This document shows positions 25,454 through 33,554 of a stretch of DNA of 64,000 bases, in pieces (within the stretch, counting starts at the first letter, position 1; every line of letters begins with the position of its first letter). Below the pieces are notes generated by a model, which saw nothing but the letters and a program-made list of their open reading frames with translations, made no database searches and was not told the DNA's origin. This DNA is from Terriglobia bacterium. GTDB lineage: Bacteria > Acidobacteriota > Terriglobia > Acidiferrales > UBA7541. The stretch lies in assembly GCA_020072785.1 (NCBI GenBank), contig JAIQGG010000005.1:118181-182180 (forward strand), written 5' to 3'. Both the position numbers and the translations under genes were made by a program.

Positions 25454-26365
25454 GTGGCAAACATCGCATTTCTAGGCGCGGGCAACATGGCACGGGGCAT
25501 GATTCTACGTCTCCTCTCCTCCGGTCATGCGGTCACCGTCTACAACCGCAGCCCGGAAAAGACCGTCGCGCTAAAAGAGGCTGGCGCAACCGTCGCTCCC
25601 AACCCGCGCGCCGCCGCGGAGGGAGCCGACGCTGTCTTTTCCTCCGTCAGCGACGATCAGGCCTCCCGCCTGGTCTGGACCGGCCCCGACGGCGCTCTCT
25701 CCGCCGCTCTCTCTCCCGCCACATTTATCATCGAGTGCTCCACTCTGTCCCACGATTGGGTGCTCGAACTCGCCGCCATCGTCGCCGCCAGGGGCCTTCG
25801 CTACATCGATTGCCCCGTCGCGGGACGCCCGAACGACGCTGCGGCCGGCCAGCTCAATCTTTTCGTGGGCGCCAAGGAAGCCGATCTCGCAGCGGTGCGC
25901 CCGCTCTTCGAGCCCCTCCGCAAAAATATCTTTCACTTCGGACCGGTCGGGGCCGGCACCGCCTTCAAGCTGATCTACAACCTCATGGGTGCCACCCAGG
26001 TCGCAGCCCTCGCCGAAGCCATGCTGGCCGCGGAGGCGGCCGGCATTGATCTCCACACCGCAGCCCAGGCTTTCTCCGCCGGCTACACGGGCAGTCCCCA
26101 TGTCATCCGCCACTCCGCCGTCATGGCCGAGGGAAAGCGCGGGCAGGCCGTCGCCTTTTCTGGACGCGGCCGCCTCAAGGATTCCCTCTACGGAGTGCAC
26201 CTGGCCGAGAAACTTCACCGCCAGGCCTTCCTCGGCAAAGCCACCGTGCATGTCTTTGAACAGATGGTCAATCAGGGCATGGGTGCGTCCAACGACAGCG
26301 AGCTGATCGACGCGCTGCGCGCCGAAGCCCGCGTCCAGTCGCCGCCAAAACCATCCCAGAAATAA
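25454..26365 (+). CDS. NAD-dependent beta-hydroxyacid dehydrogenase (3-HIBDH / 6-phosphogluconate DH-like)
   Basis: A 303-residue member of the same family as the gene at 4849-5730. The Rossmann motif GAGNMA lies at about 7-12, the substrate loop is DCPVAGRPND, and the catalytic lysine is in AFKLIYNLMGA. I place the start at the GTG 25454, preceded by AAGGGG with a 7-nt gap, since it gives the canonical N terminus VANIAFLGAGNMARG. It closes the plus-strand TPP/ABC operon. Substrate unknown. Confidence 0.87.
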   Translation: MANIAFLGAGNMARGMILRLLSSGHAVTVYNRSPEKTVALKEAGATVAPNPRAAAEGADAVFSSVSDDQASRLVWTGPDGALSAALSPATFIIECSTLSHDWVLELAAIVAARGLRYIDCPVAGRPNDAAAGQLNLFVGAKEADLAAVRPLFEPLRKNIFHFGPVGAGTAFKLIYNLMGATQVAALAEAMLAAEAAGIDLHTAAQAFSAGYTGSPHVIRHSAVMAEGKRGQAVAFSGRGRLKDSLYGVHLAEKLHRQAFLGKATVHVFEQMVNQGMGASNDSELIDALRAEARVQSPPKPSQK

Positions 26366-26373
26366 TGCTGCAT

Positions 26374-26397
26374 TCCGGCGCGGGAATCCCGGCCGGA
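26374..26397. terminator. Hairpin between convergent genes
   Basis: TCCGGC-G-CGGG-AAT-CCCG-GCCGGA forms a 10-bp stem with one bulge and a 3-nt loop, filling the gap between the convergent hydroxyacid dehydrogenase and cytochrome genes. No T run follows on either strand, so termination efficiency is uncertain. Confidence 0.45.
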
Positions 26398-26964
26398 TCA
26401 GTTCTTATGGCAGGTCACGCACGCCGTTCGCGCGTTGTGCTTTTCGTGGCAATCGATGCAGCCGAACATGGCCGTCACCCCGGTCACACGGGCCATGGCC
26501 TCCAACTGGTCCACCTGCCCGTGACACATCTCGCATTTCATCCCGGCCTGCAGATGCGCGCGGTGGTTCCAGCTCACACCGGGGAGAACCACATAGACGC
26601 GCACCCAGGGTATCGGCGTCTTGGTCTTGGCATAATCCGCCAGCTTGCGGATGGCCGCCTTGTCCGTGGCGACCGTGGCATGGCAGCCCATGCACGTGGC
26701 GGTTTCCGGAAACTTCATCAGGACGCCCGGCTCGGGATTGGTGTGACAGAGATCGCAGGTCAGCCCCATGGCCAGATGCTTCTTGTGACTATAAGGGATG
26801 GGCTGCACAGGTGGTGGAGCTTCCAAGACTTTTTTCAGCGCTTTCTGCTTGGCGGCTGAGGGCGACGGTGCCTGTTGGGCCGGGAGCCCGAGGGCGACGA
26901 ATAGGAGCGCCGCCAGGGTGTGCGCGGTCACGAGCAGGGCGAAGCTGCCTTTATTTCGTATCAC
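26398..26964 (-). CDS. Exported pentahaem c-type cytochrome (cytochrome c3/c7-like), copy 1
   Basis: A periplasmic electron carrier of 188 residues with a signal-like hydrophobic N terminus (about 8-30). Five CxxCH haem motifs occur at 70-74, 91-95, 144-148, 169-173 and 182-186, and extra His residues (SHKKH, NHRAH) can serve as distal ligands. The GTG start has GGAGG 6 nt upstream. It follows the FAD oxidoreductase by about 100 nt on the same strand and probably accepts its electrons. A paralogue with identical length and haem spacing is at 48182-48748. Confidence 0.9.
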   Translation of the reverse strand: MIRNKGSFALLVTAHTLAALLFVALGLPAQQAPSPSAAKQKALKKVLEAPPPVQPIPYSHKKHLAMGLTCDLCHTNPEPGVLMKFPETATCMGCHATVATDKAAIRKLADYAKTKTPIPWVRVYVVLPGVSWNHRAHLQAGMKCEMCHGQVDQLEAMARVTGVTAMFGCIDCHEKHNARTACVTCHKN

Positions 26965-27063
26965 GAGCCACCTCCGCGAATCAGAACTAGCCCACTCCTG
27001 AGTCAGCCTGCCGGTTGCAAGCGGGCAAAGACCCTGGCGAATCGTCCGGCTTCTTTCCCGCTC

Positions 27064-28737
27064 TTATGTTTTTTTCTTCACGACTTCCTCGATGCTTCTT
27101 CCGAAGTCCTTGAGCATGACTATCGCCGCATTGCGCCCGGGGCCACCCGAGACCGAACCGCCGGGATGCGTGGTGGCACCGGTCTGGTACAAGCCGGGGA
27201 TGGGCATGCGGTGTTGCGCCCAGCCCGGTACGGGGCGCAGCGGGCCGGTCTGCGCTGGATCCTGCGCCCCGCCGTGGCACGTGCCGTGCCAGTTATGCGG
27301 GTTCATGCGCTCGAGATCCAGGGGACTTTCCACAATGCGCGCCAGGATCTTGTCGTCGGTTAGATTCGGCGAAAAACGCCGCAGGTAATTCAGATTGGCG
27401 TCGGAGATCTGGTCTTTGATCGTGTCCCAGTGCTGCGGGCCTTCTTTCAGTTCGTAGGGCAGATTGCCGATGACTTTGATCGTGTGTATGCCTTTGGGAG
27501 CGCGCGAGGGATCGGCAACCGTGCTGCAGACCACCAGCAGCGGCGGCTCCTCGACATTCACCCTCTTGCAGGCAAAGTCGTAGCCCACGCGCAGCGCGCG
27601 CTCCGGAGTCGCCATGGTGCCGGAAGCCACCGGCGAGATCGTGCCGCCGGCGACCGCATACGTCGGGGGTTCCGTCGTGGTGTAGTGCGTGACGAACAGG
27701 GTGATGCCCGCCTGCCAGGTCTCCACGCCTTCGATGAACTCTTTGCCGAATGCCTCGCGCGGCGCCATATCCACGAGGTGCTTGATGTGCACTGTGGAAA
27801 GCACGGCCTTCTCGCCACGGTACGAGCTGCCGTCGCCGCATTCCACGCCCGCGCATTTGCCGTTTTCCACGATCAGCCGCCGCACCCATTTGTTGGTGAG
27901 GATCACGCCGCCATGCGCTTCGATCAAGCGCGCGAGGGCCTGCGTTAACGCTCCCGAGCCTCCCTTGGGGGTGGTCCAGCTCCAGCGCTGGCGCCCGGAG
28001 ACCAGCGCATAGGCCAGCCGCCCGGTCATCGAGTCTTCCGGCGGCACCACCGTCTGATAGGCCATCCAGATCATGAACGCCCGGCAGTGGTCGTCTTCGA
28101 AATTGTCGCGGATGATCTCCCACGCGGACATGGCCACGCGCCGCTGCCACAGCTTGCCCTTGGGATGCGCCGCCAGCAGCTCGTTGACCGGCTTTCCGAA
28201 TCCTATCGGCGTGTAGGCGCTGGCGCCGAAGATCGGTCCGACCTCCGCATACTCGGTGATCATCTGCCGGTAAGCCGCCGCATCCTTCTTCGAAAACCGC
28301 GCGAATTCCGCGCACGTGCGGTCCAGGTCCCGCCACTGCGTGATGTAACTGCCGTCGGCAAACGGTAGATGCACCACCGGATCGGGAAAGATGTACTCCA
28401 GACCGTACTCGCCCAGCCCCAGCTCGTCGTTGCGCATCAGCGGGCTGTCTTGAATCAGGACGTGGGCCGACGAGCACACATCATGTTTCACTCCCGGCAG
28501 CGTTAATTCCGCGGACTTAACGTCACCGCCGACAATCGGCCGGCCTTCCAATACCACGCAGCGATAGCCGGCTTTGGCCAGGTAAGCCGCAGCGATCAGG
28601 CTGTTGTGTCCGGCCCCCGCAACCACAATATCAAAGCGTTCGCCCGGCGCCGTTCCCGGCCCCAGGGAGATCGATTTGGCCGCCAGCGGCGCGATGGCCG
28701 CCCCTTTTACGAATCCACGCCGCGACATGTTGCTCAT
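27064..28737 (-). CDS. Tat-exported FAD-dependent oxidoreductase (phytoene desaturase/amine oxidase-like), copy 1
   Basis: A 557-residue flavoprotein. The N terminus MSNMSRRGFVKGAAIAPLA is a twin-arginine signal, so the folded holoenzyme is exported. The dinucleotide-binding motif GAGHNS (41-46) continues to VVLEGRPIVGG (61-71), as in CrtI/PYROXD2-type desaturases. AGGAGG is 7 nt before the ATG. It lies between TetR and the pentahaem cytochrome on one strand, suggesting a periplasmic dehydrogenase that hands electrons to the cytochrome. Substrate unknown. Confidence 0.86.
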   Translation of the reverse strand: MSNMSRRGFVKGAAIAPLAAKSISLGPGTAPGERFDIVVAGAGHNSLIAAAYLAKAGYRCVVLEGRPIVGGDVKSAELTLPGVKHDVCSSAHVLIQDSPLMRNDELGLGEYGLEYIFPDPVVHLPFADGSYITQWRDLDRTCAEFARFSKKDAAAYRQMITEYAEVGPIFGASAYTPIGFGKPVNELLAAHPKGKLWQRRVAMSAWEIIRDNFEDDHCRAFMIWMAYQTVVPPEDSMTGRLAYALVSGRQRWSWTTPKGGSGALTQALARLIEAHGGVILTNKWVRRLIVENGKCAGVECGDGSSYRGEKAVLSTVHIKHLVDMAPREAFGKEFIEGVETWQAGITLFVTHYTTTEPPTYAVAGGTISPVASGTMATPERALRVGYDFACKRVNVEEPPLLVVCSTVADPSRAPKGIHTIKVIGNLPYELKEGPQHWDTIKDQISDANLNYLRRFSPNLTDDKILARIVESPLDLERMNPHNWHGTCHGGAQDPAQTGPLRPVPGWAQHRMPIPGLYQTGATTHPGGSVSGGPGRNAAIVMLKDFGRSIEEVVKKKT

Positions 28738-28809
28738 GCGCTTCCTCCTGCTCTTGCGCGCGCATCCTGCCGCGCGCGCCCTTCGCTTTTCCGCAAACCT
28801 GCTCCTCCG

Positions 28810-29463
28810 CTACACCGCTGCCCGAAAACCGGCCGCCAGGAACGGAATAACATACTTCAAAGCGACTTCAGGCCGGGACGTGTCGAATCCCTTCCCGGCG
28901 ATCGTCTGAATCTTCCCCGTATCCGCGAGCACAAACAGCATCACTCCGTAGAAACAGTTCAGCCGCCAGTAAAATACGTCGTCGGGCAGGCTGGCGTTGG
29001 CCTTGCGCAATTCCTTCGGCACTACCATGAATTCCGAATTGTAAATTTCCGCCATCAACTTGCGCACTTCCGGCGTCGGGTCCGTCGAAGCCCGCCCCAG
29101 CAACCGCCGGAACGATTCATTTTCCCGGCTTGCCCGGAACGCCGGCTCCAGCAGCGCCCACAGCAACTCCTCGAGACTCGGCTTCTTGCCGCTCTGCAGC
29201 AACTTCTCGATCCGCTGCTCGCGCTCCTCCCGCAACGGCAGCGCGCGCCGGTAGATTACGGCCTTGAATAGCTCTTCCTTGGTTCCGAAATGGTAGGGCA
29301 CCGCGCCCAGGTTGACCTTCGCCGCGTGCACGATCTGCCGCACCGATACGCCATTGAAGCCGTAGCGCGCGAACAGCTTCTCCGCCGCATCCAGCAGCCG
29401 CTCCCGCGAGACGAGCCCTTGCCGCCGCTTCGTCACCGCTTTCCGTTTCCGCCGTTTTCCCAT
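28810..29463 (-). CDS. TetR-family transcriptional regulator
   Basis: A 217-residue regulator with an N-terminal HTH (about 18-64: RLLDAAEKLFARYGFNGVS followed by GAVPYHFGTKEELF) and a divergent ligand-binding domain. The basic leader MGKRRKRKAVTKRRQG is typical. AGGGG lies 5 nt before the ATG. Two operator-like sites lie in the intergenic region with the divergent beta-propeller gene, and a copy of one lies 10 kb away at the TPP/ABC operon promoter. I infer autoregulation, control of the FAD/cytochrome genes downstream, and control of both plus-strand operons. Confidence 0.88.
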   Translation of the reverse strand: MGKRRKRKAVTKRRQGLVSRERLLDAAEKLFARYGFNGVSVRQIVHAAKVNLGAVPYHFGTKEELFKAVIYRRALPLREEREQRIEKLLQSGKKPSLEELLWALLEPAFRASRENESFRRLLGRASTDPTPEVRKLMAEIYNSEFMVVPKELRKANASLPDDVFYWRLNCFYGVMLFVLADTGKIQTIAGKGFDTSRPEVALKYVIPFLAAGFRAAV

Positions 29464-29536
29464 GCCGCCCCTTGCCGCCCGCGAGGCCCTTCGGCGCCCT
29501 CATAAATAGCACCGGGCATCGCCAATGGCCAACACT

Positions 29537-29560
29537 TTTTTCATACGTACGTATGAAAAA
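29537..29560. promoter_or_regulatory. Perfect 24-bp palindrome, predicted TetR operator
   Basis: The half-site TTTTTCATACGT is followed immediately by its exact reverse complement, with the centre between 29548 and 29549. The core TCATAC/GTATGA is shared with the less symmetric sites at 29576 and 18952. It lies 74 nt upstream of the TetR start and just upstream of the divergent promoter. Confidence 0.7.
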
Positions 29561-29566
29561 TATTCC

Positions 29567-29595
29567 TTGACACTATTCATACAAATGTATCATAA
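29567..29595 (+). promoter_or_regulatory. Promoter of the beta-propeller gene with a second TetR-type operator
   Basis: TTGACA (29567-29572), 15 nt, TATCAT (29588-29593). The spacer and -10 carry TTCATACAAATGTATCAT, matching the site at 18952-18969 at 17 of 18 positions. The layout (a -35, then the operator spanning spacer and -10) is the same in both promoters. Confidence 0.6.
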
Positions 29596-29668
29596 GCGAC
29601 GGTACCCGGTTCCGCGGCGCTCCGCCGCCGCCGGAACCCGGCGCACACGCAAAGGGGGGTCCCGTTCC

Positions 29669-31210
29669 ATGAAAAAGAAAACCGGTCATCCGACTCGCCG
29701 CGAGTTCCTCAAAAATGCCGCAGGGGCAGGCTTGGCACTGGCCGGCTCCGCAGCAACGTCCTGGGCGAATAACCACCCCCATCCCTCTCCGCAGAGCCTC
29801 ACCTACCTCGATCGCCGGATGTATAGCCGCAACATGGAGCTCATCGCGCACATCCTCCCGGGCCATGACCGGGGCGGAAAGATGCAGATGATGTCGGTGG
29901 GGCGGCAGCGCTATCTTTTGCAGCAAGGGGACGTGTTTGACATCTCCGATCTGCACAATCCGAAGATGTACAACCCGCAAGGCTACGAGGGTTACCAGGT
30001 CCAGGTGGCCTACAACAAGAACCTGAAGAAATGGATCCTGATGACCGGACAAGGGGCGCCCATTACCAGCTCGACTCCGGAAGCGCCCAATGGCAAGTAC
30101 GATGACCCGAAACTGCTGAACGCGTGGAGGAACTACAAAGGGCTCCGTGGCGTGCGGTTCTACGATGCGACGGATCCGTCGAAGATCGTCAAGCTCTCGG
30201 AATTCAGCACCGGCGCCACCGGCTCGGGCACCCATCGCAACTATTACGACGGCGGACGGTACGCCTATCTCGACACGGCCCCCGATGACAGTTTCAGCCA
30301 CCAGATCTCGTACTTCCGGCCGCTGGTGAACGGCAACATGATTGTGGATGTCTCCGATCCTTCCAATGCCAAGGAAGTCTCGATGTGGTGGGTGCCCGGC
30401 TCGCGGAAGAACGAGCAAGCCGAATATGAGAAATGGCAGTGGTCCCAAATCAAGTACGAGCATATGGACCAGACGCCCTTCGCCGGGCTTCACGGGCCCG
30501 TGTACGTCCCCAAAAAGATCGAGGACGGAGGCAACCGCGGCTACGGCGCGTGGGGATGCTTCGGCTTGATCATTCACGATCTTTCGGATCCCAAGAATCC
30601 GAAGGAGATCGGCCGGTTTGAGCCGCCCCCGCAATACGGGGCGGGAGGCATCGCCTTCCACACCATCTGGTGCGGGATGCTCGATCGCGGATTCGTCATC
30701 GGGAATGGGGAGACCACCAATCCCGACTGCAATCAGATTTTTCTCCCGGTCTGGGTCATTGATGTGCGCGACGAAAAGCGCCCCGTCCCCGTTGCGCAAT
30801 TTCCTCGTCCGGTGCCTCCTCCCGAAGCGCCCTACCGCGATTTCTGCTTCAAGCGCGGACGCTTCGGGGCGCACAACCCGCCGCATTTGAAGGCTCCCGG
30901 CAATATCTCTCCGAACTTCATCGCCTATTCGTATTTCGACGCCGGCTTGCGCTGCTACGACATCGGCAATCCCTACCGGCCGGAAGAGGTTGCCTACTTC
31001 ATTCCCCCGCAAGGCGGGGATTTGAAGAAGTTCGGCAGTTGGAACCGCACCGTGGACAACGTCCTCATCGAATGGGACCGCAATCTGATCTACGTCGCGG
31101 CCGATACAGGCATCTACGTGCTGAGCTGCCCGAACCTCGGCAAGCCCATCCTCGACCCCATGCCGGTGGCCGAGTGGTCGCTCGACAAACTGAACGAAGG
31201 CGCGCCGTAG
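29669..31210 (+). CDS. Tat-exported beta-propeller protein with LVIVD-like repeats
   Basis: A 513-residue protein whose N terminus HPTRREFLKNAAGAGLALA is a Tat signal. The body repeats short units such as GDVFDISDLHNPK, NMIVDVSDPSNAKEV, LIIHDLSDPKNPKEI and RCYDIGNPYRPEEVAYF, which resemble LVIVD repeats of surface or periplasmic propellers. The ATG at 29669 follows AAAGGGGGG; the longer frame would run back through the promoter and operator. Function unknown: a scaffold, a binding partner of the oxidoreductases, or an enzyme are all possible. Probably controlled by the adjacent TetR. Confidence 0.75.
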   Translation: MKKKTGHPTRREFLKNAAGAGLALAGSAATSWANNHPHPSPQSLTYLDRRMYSRNMELIAHILPGHDRGGKMQMMSVGRQRYLLQQGDVFDISDLHNPKMYNPQGYEGYQVQVAYNKNLKKWILMTGQGAPITSSTPEAPNGKYDDPKLLNAWRNYKGLRGVRFYDATDPSKIVKLSEFSTGATGSGTHRNYYDGGRYAYLDTAPDDSFSHQISYFRPLVNGNMIVDVSDPSNAKEVSMWWVPGSRKNEQAEYEKWQWSQIKYEHMDQTPFAGLHGPVYVPKKIEDGGNRGYGAWGCFGLIIHDLSDPKNPKEIGRFEPPPQYGAGGIAFHTIWCGMLDRGFVIGNGETTNPDCNQIFLPVWVIDVRDEKRPVPVAQFPRPVPPPEAPYRDFCFKRGRFGAHNPPHLKAPGNISPNFIAYSYFDAGLRCYDIGNPYRPEEVAYFIPPQGGDLKKFGSWNRTVDNVLIEWDRNLIYVAADTGIYVLSCPNLGKPILDPMPVAEWSLDKLNEGAP

Positions 31211-31380
31211 ATCGCGTAAGTGCAACCAATCCGGCATTCAGGCCGTCTACTACTGCAACTGCCCATGGCACCCAGGGCGGCGTACTTCTGCATACCGGCA
31301 GCGGAGCCACACCCGTCGATCGGCGGGACAGGCGGCCGGCATTACCTGGTCTTGTTCCACTCTAACCTCGCGGAGGGTTT

Positions 31381-32385
31381 ATGAAGGTTTCGCGCTTTAT
31401 CGGGTGCTCCACCGCCGTCGTGCTTCTCGCCGCCGGCATGGCCGCACTCGCGCAGACTCCGGCCCTGCAAACCATTCGCGTCGTCAGCTTGCCGGGACGT
31501 CCCCTGCCCCTCGTCGTTGCCGAAAAGCAGGGCATCCTCGCCCGCCACGGCATCGCCATGCAGCTCGAAGTCATGCCCAATTCCAACGATTTGCGCGGCG
31601 CTCTCGCTAGCGGTAAGGCCGATGTCGCCTATGCCGCGGTGGACAACGCCGTGGCCATGGTCGAGCTCGCCGGCGCCGACGTGCTCATCGTCATGGGCGG
31701 CGAAGGCTCGCTGAACGAACTGATCGTGCAGCCGGGCATCAAGTCGATCTCCGATTTGCGCGGAAAGATCCTCATCGTCGACGCTCCCAACACCGCTTAC
31801 GCCCTGCAGCTCAAGAAAATCCTTCTCTCCAAGGGCCTGCAAGCTGGTCGGGACTACGAGATCAAGCCCGTCGGCGCCACCCCGCAGCGCCTGGTGGCCA
31901 TGCGCGAGCACAAAGAGTACGCCGCATCCATGCTCGCCCCGCCCACGTCGATTCTCGCCCAGCGCGCCGGCTTCGTCAGCCTCGGCTCCACGCAGGAACT
32001 CATCGGCCCGTACCAGGCCGGGGGTGCGTTCGTGCTCCGCCCCTGGGCCCGCGCACATGCCGATCTGCTGGCGAACTATCTCGCGGCCTACGTCGAGGCG
32101 CAACGCTGGCTCCTGGCCCCGGCCAACAAGCAAGCGGTCATTGACCTGCTCATGCAGGATGCGCATCTCCCCGCCGATGTCGCCGCCGAAACCTACCAGC
32201 TCGAGGTCAGCAGCCCGGGAGGCTGGGCGCAGGACGCGCGCTTCGATTTGCAGGGCTTCCAGAACGTCCTCAAGTTGCGCGCCGAAGTCGAGGGGCAGTG
32301 GGGCGGCAAACCGCCCGCGCCGGAGAAGTATTACGATTCCGCCGTTTACCAGAAGGCGCTGGCCATGCTGCAGCCAAAACAGTAA
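31381..32385 (+). CDS. ABC-type solute-binding protein, NMT1/THI5/SsuA-like, without a permease
   Basis: A 334-residue periplasmic binding protein with a Sec signal peptide (about 1-25, ending AALAQ). The mature start IRVVSLPGRPLPLVVAEKQG is typical of nitrate/sulfonate/thiamine-precursor binders (NMT1-like). GGAGGG precedes the ATG. No permease or ATPase gene is adjacent, so it either borrows a distant transporter or works as a sensor or carrier. It lies about 170 nt after the beta-propeller gene on the same strand; the gap shows no terminator I can recognise. Confidence 0.8.
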   Translation: MKVSRFIGCSTAVVLLAAGMAALAQTPALQTIRVVSLPGRPLPLVVAEKQGILARHGIAMQLEVMPNSNDLRGALASGKADVAYAAVDNAVAMVELAGADVLIVMGGEGSLNELIVQPGIKSISDLRGKILIVDAPNTAYALQLKKILLSKGLQAGRDYEIKPVGATPQRLVAMREHKEYAASMLAPPTSILAQRAGFVSLGSTQELIGPYQAGGAFVLRPWARAHADLLANYLAAYVEAQRWLLAPANKQAVIDLLMQDAHLPADVAAETYQLEVSSPGGWAQDARFDLQGFQNVLKLRAEVEGQWGGKPPAPEKYYDSAVYQKALAMLQPKQ

Positions 32386-32487
32386 CGTTCACGATGCCTC
32401 CGCGGCAGCGTGGAAGGACGGACTCGGAGCAATCAGTCCAAGAGAAAGTTGCAAATTGCGATTTACACCACTCAAATGGAGGACAGC

Positions 32488-33447
32488 TTGAAACGATCTA
32501 TCGGACTTGGATGGATTCTCCTCGGCGTGCTCGCCGCAGGAGCCGCGGCCGCGGGATACCACGTGGTACAGAAAGTGCCCATCGGCGGCCCGGACAAATG
32601 GGATTATGCCCTGGTTGACGAAGCCGCCCGCCGCGTTTACGTCACCCATTTCGACCAGGTCAACGTCCTGGATGCCGACACCGGCGCGGAAGTCGGCAAG
32701 ATCGCCGACCTGCACGGAGCCCACGGAATCGCTCTGGCCCCCAAGTCCGGACGCGGTTTCATTACCAATGGCCTCTCCGATGCCGTCACCATCTTCGATC
32801 TGAAGACCCTCCAGAAGATCGCGGAGATTCCCGTGGGCAAAAAGCCCGATGCCATCGTCTATGACTCGGCCACCGAGCGTGTTTTCGCCATGAACGGCGA
32901 GAGCAACGACGCCACCGCCATCGACCCCGCCACTGGCAAGGCCATCGCCACCTTCCCTCTCGGCGAGGGGCCGGAATTCGCCGTCTCCGACGGCGGGGGG
33001 CATCTCTTCATCAACCTCGAAGACGAAAGCAAGACTCTTCGCGTCGATTCCAAGGCCATGAAAGTTACCGATCGCTGGCCGCTGGCGCCCTGCGCCACGC
33101 CCACCAGCATCGCCATGGATGCCGCGCATCACCGCCTCTTCGTCGGTTGCCGTAGCAAAGTCATGGCCGTCCTTAATGCCGACACCGGCAAGATCATCAC
33201 CACGATGCCCATCGGCGGCCGCGTGGACGCCACCTTTTTCGACGCCGCCACCGGCCTCGCTTACTTTTCCACCGGCGATGGCACCGTAGACATTTTCCAC
33301 GAGGACACCCCCGACAAATACACCGCCGTCGAAAGGGCGCAGGCCCTGCCCGGGGGCAGGACCATGGCCCTCGATTTGAAGACGCGCCGCATCTACGTCC
33401 CGGCCATGGACGCCGGCAAGTTCACCGTCCTGGTCCTCGCACCGTAA
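32488..33447 (+). CDS. Secreted YVTN-type beta-propeller protein (copy A), TTG start
   Basis: A 319-residue protein with a hydrophobic N-terminal signal or anchor (LGWILLGVLAAGAAAAG) and repeated propeller blades such as VYVTHFDQVNVLDADTG, RGFITNGLSDAVTIFDLKT and KVMAVLNADTGKIITTMPIG. The start is set by the ribosome-binding site: GGAGG lies 5 nt before the TTG at 32488. The in-frame ATG four codons earlier has no such site and itself contributes the G of GGAGG. Blade proteins of this kind act as binding scaffolds or lactonases; no catalytic signature is evident. A related protein is at 42478-43506. Confidence 0.75.
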   Translation: MKRSIGLGWILLGVLAAGAAAAGYHVVQKVPIGGPDKWDYALVDEAARRVYVTHFDQVNVLDADTGAEVGKIADLHGAHGIALAPKSGRGFITNGLSDAVTIFDLKTLQKIAEIPVGKKPDAIVYDSATERVFAMNGESNDATAIDPATGKAIATFPLGEGPEFAVSDGGGHLFINLEDESKTLRVDSKAMKVTDRWPLAPCATPTSIAMDAAHHRLFVGCRSKVMAVLNADTGKIITTMPIGGRVDATFFDAATGLAYFSTGDGTVDIFHEDTPDKYTAVERAQALPGGRTMALDLKTRRIYVPAMDAGKFTVLVLAP

Positions 33448-33456
33448 CTTTCTGCT

Positions 33457-33492
33457 CCCCGCGATTCCCAGGCCAGCCTGGGAATCGCGGGG
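33457..33492. terminator. Perfect 16-bp stem hairpin
   Basis: CCCCGCGATTCCCAGG (33457-33472), loop CCAG, then the exact complement to 33492. It lies between two co-directional genes. No T run follows on either strand, so it may be a Rho-independent-like terminator, an mRNA processing or stability element, or a dispersed palindromic repeat. Confidence 0.5.
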
Positions 33493-33554
33493 ACAACGAA
33501 GACTCGCTCGCTGGAATTGATCCGCAAAGCACAAGGAATCGAAAGAGGACACTC

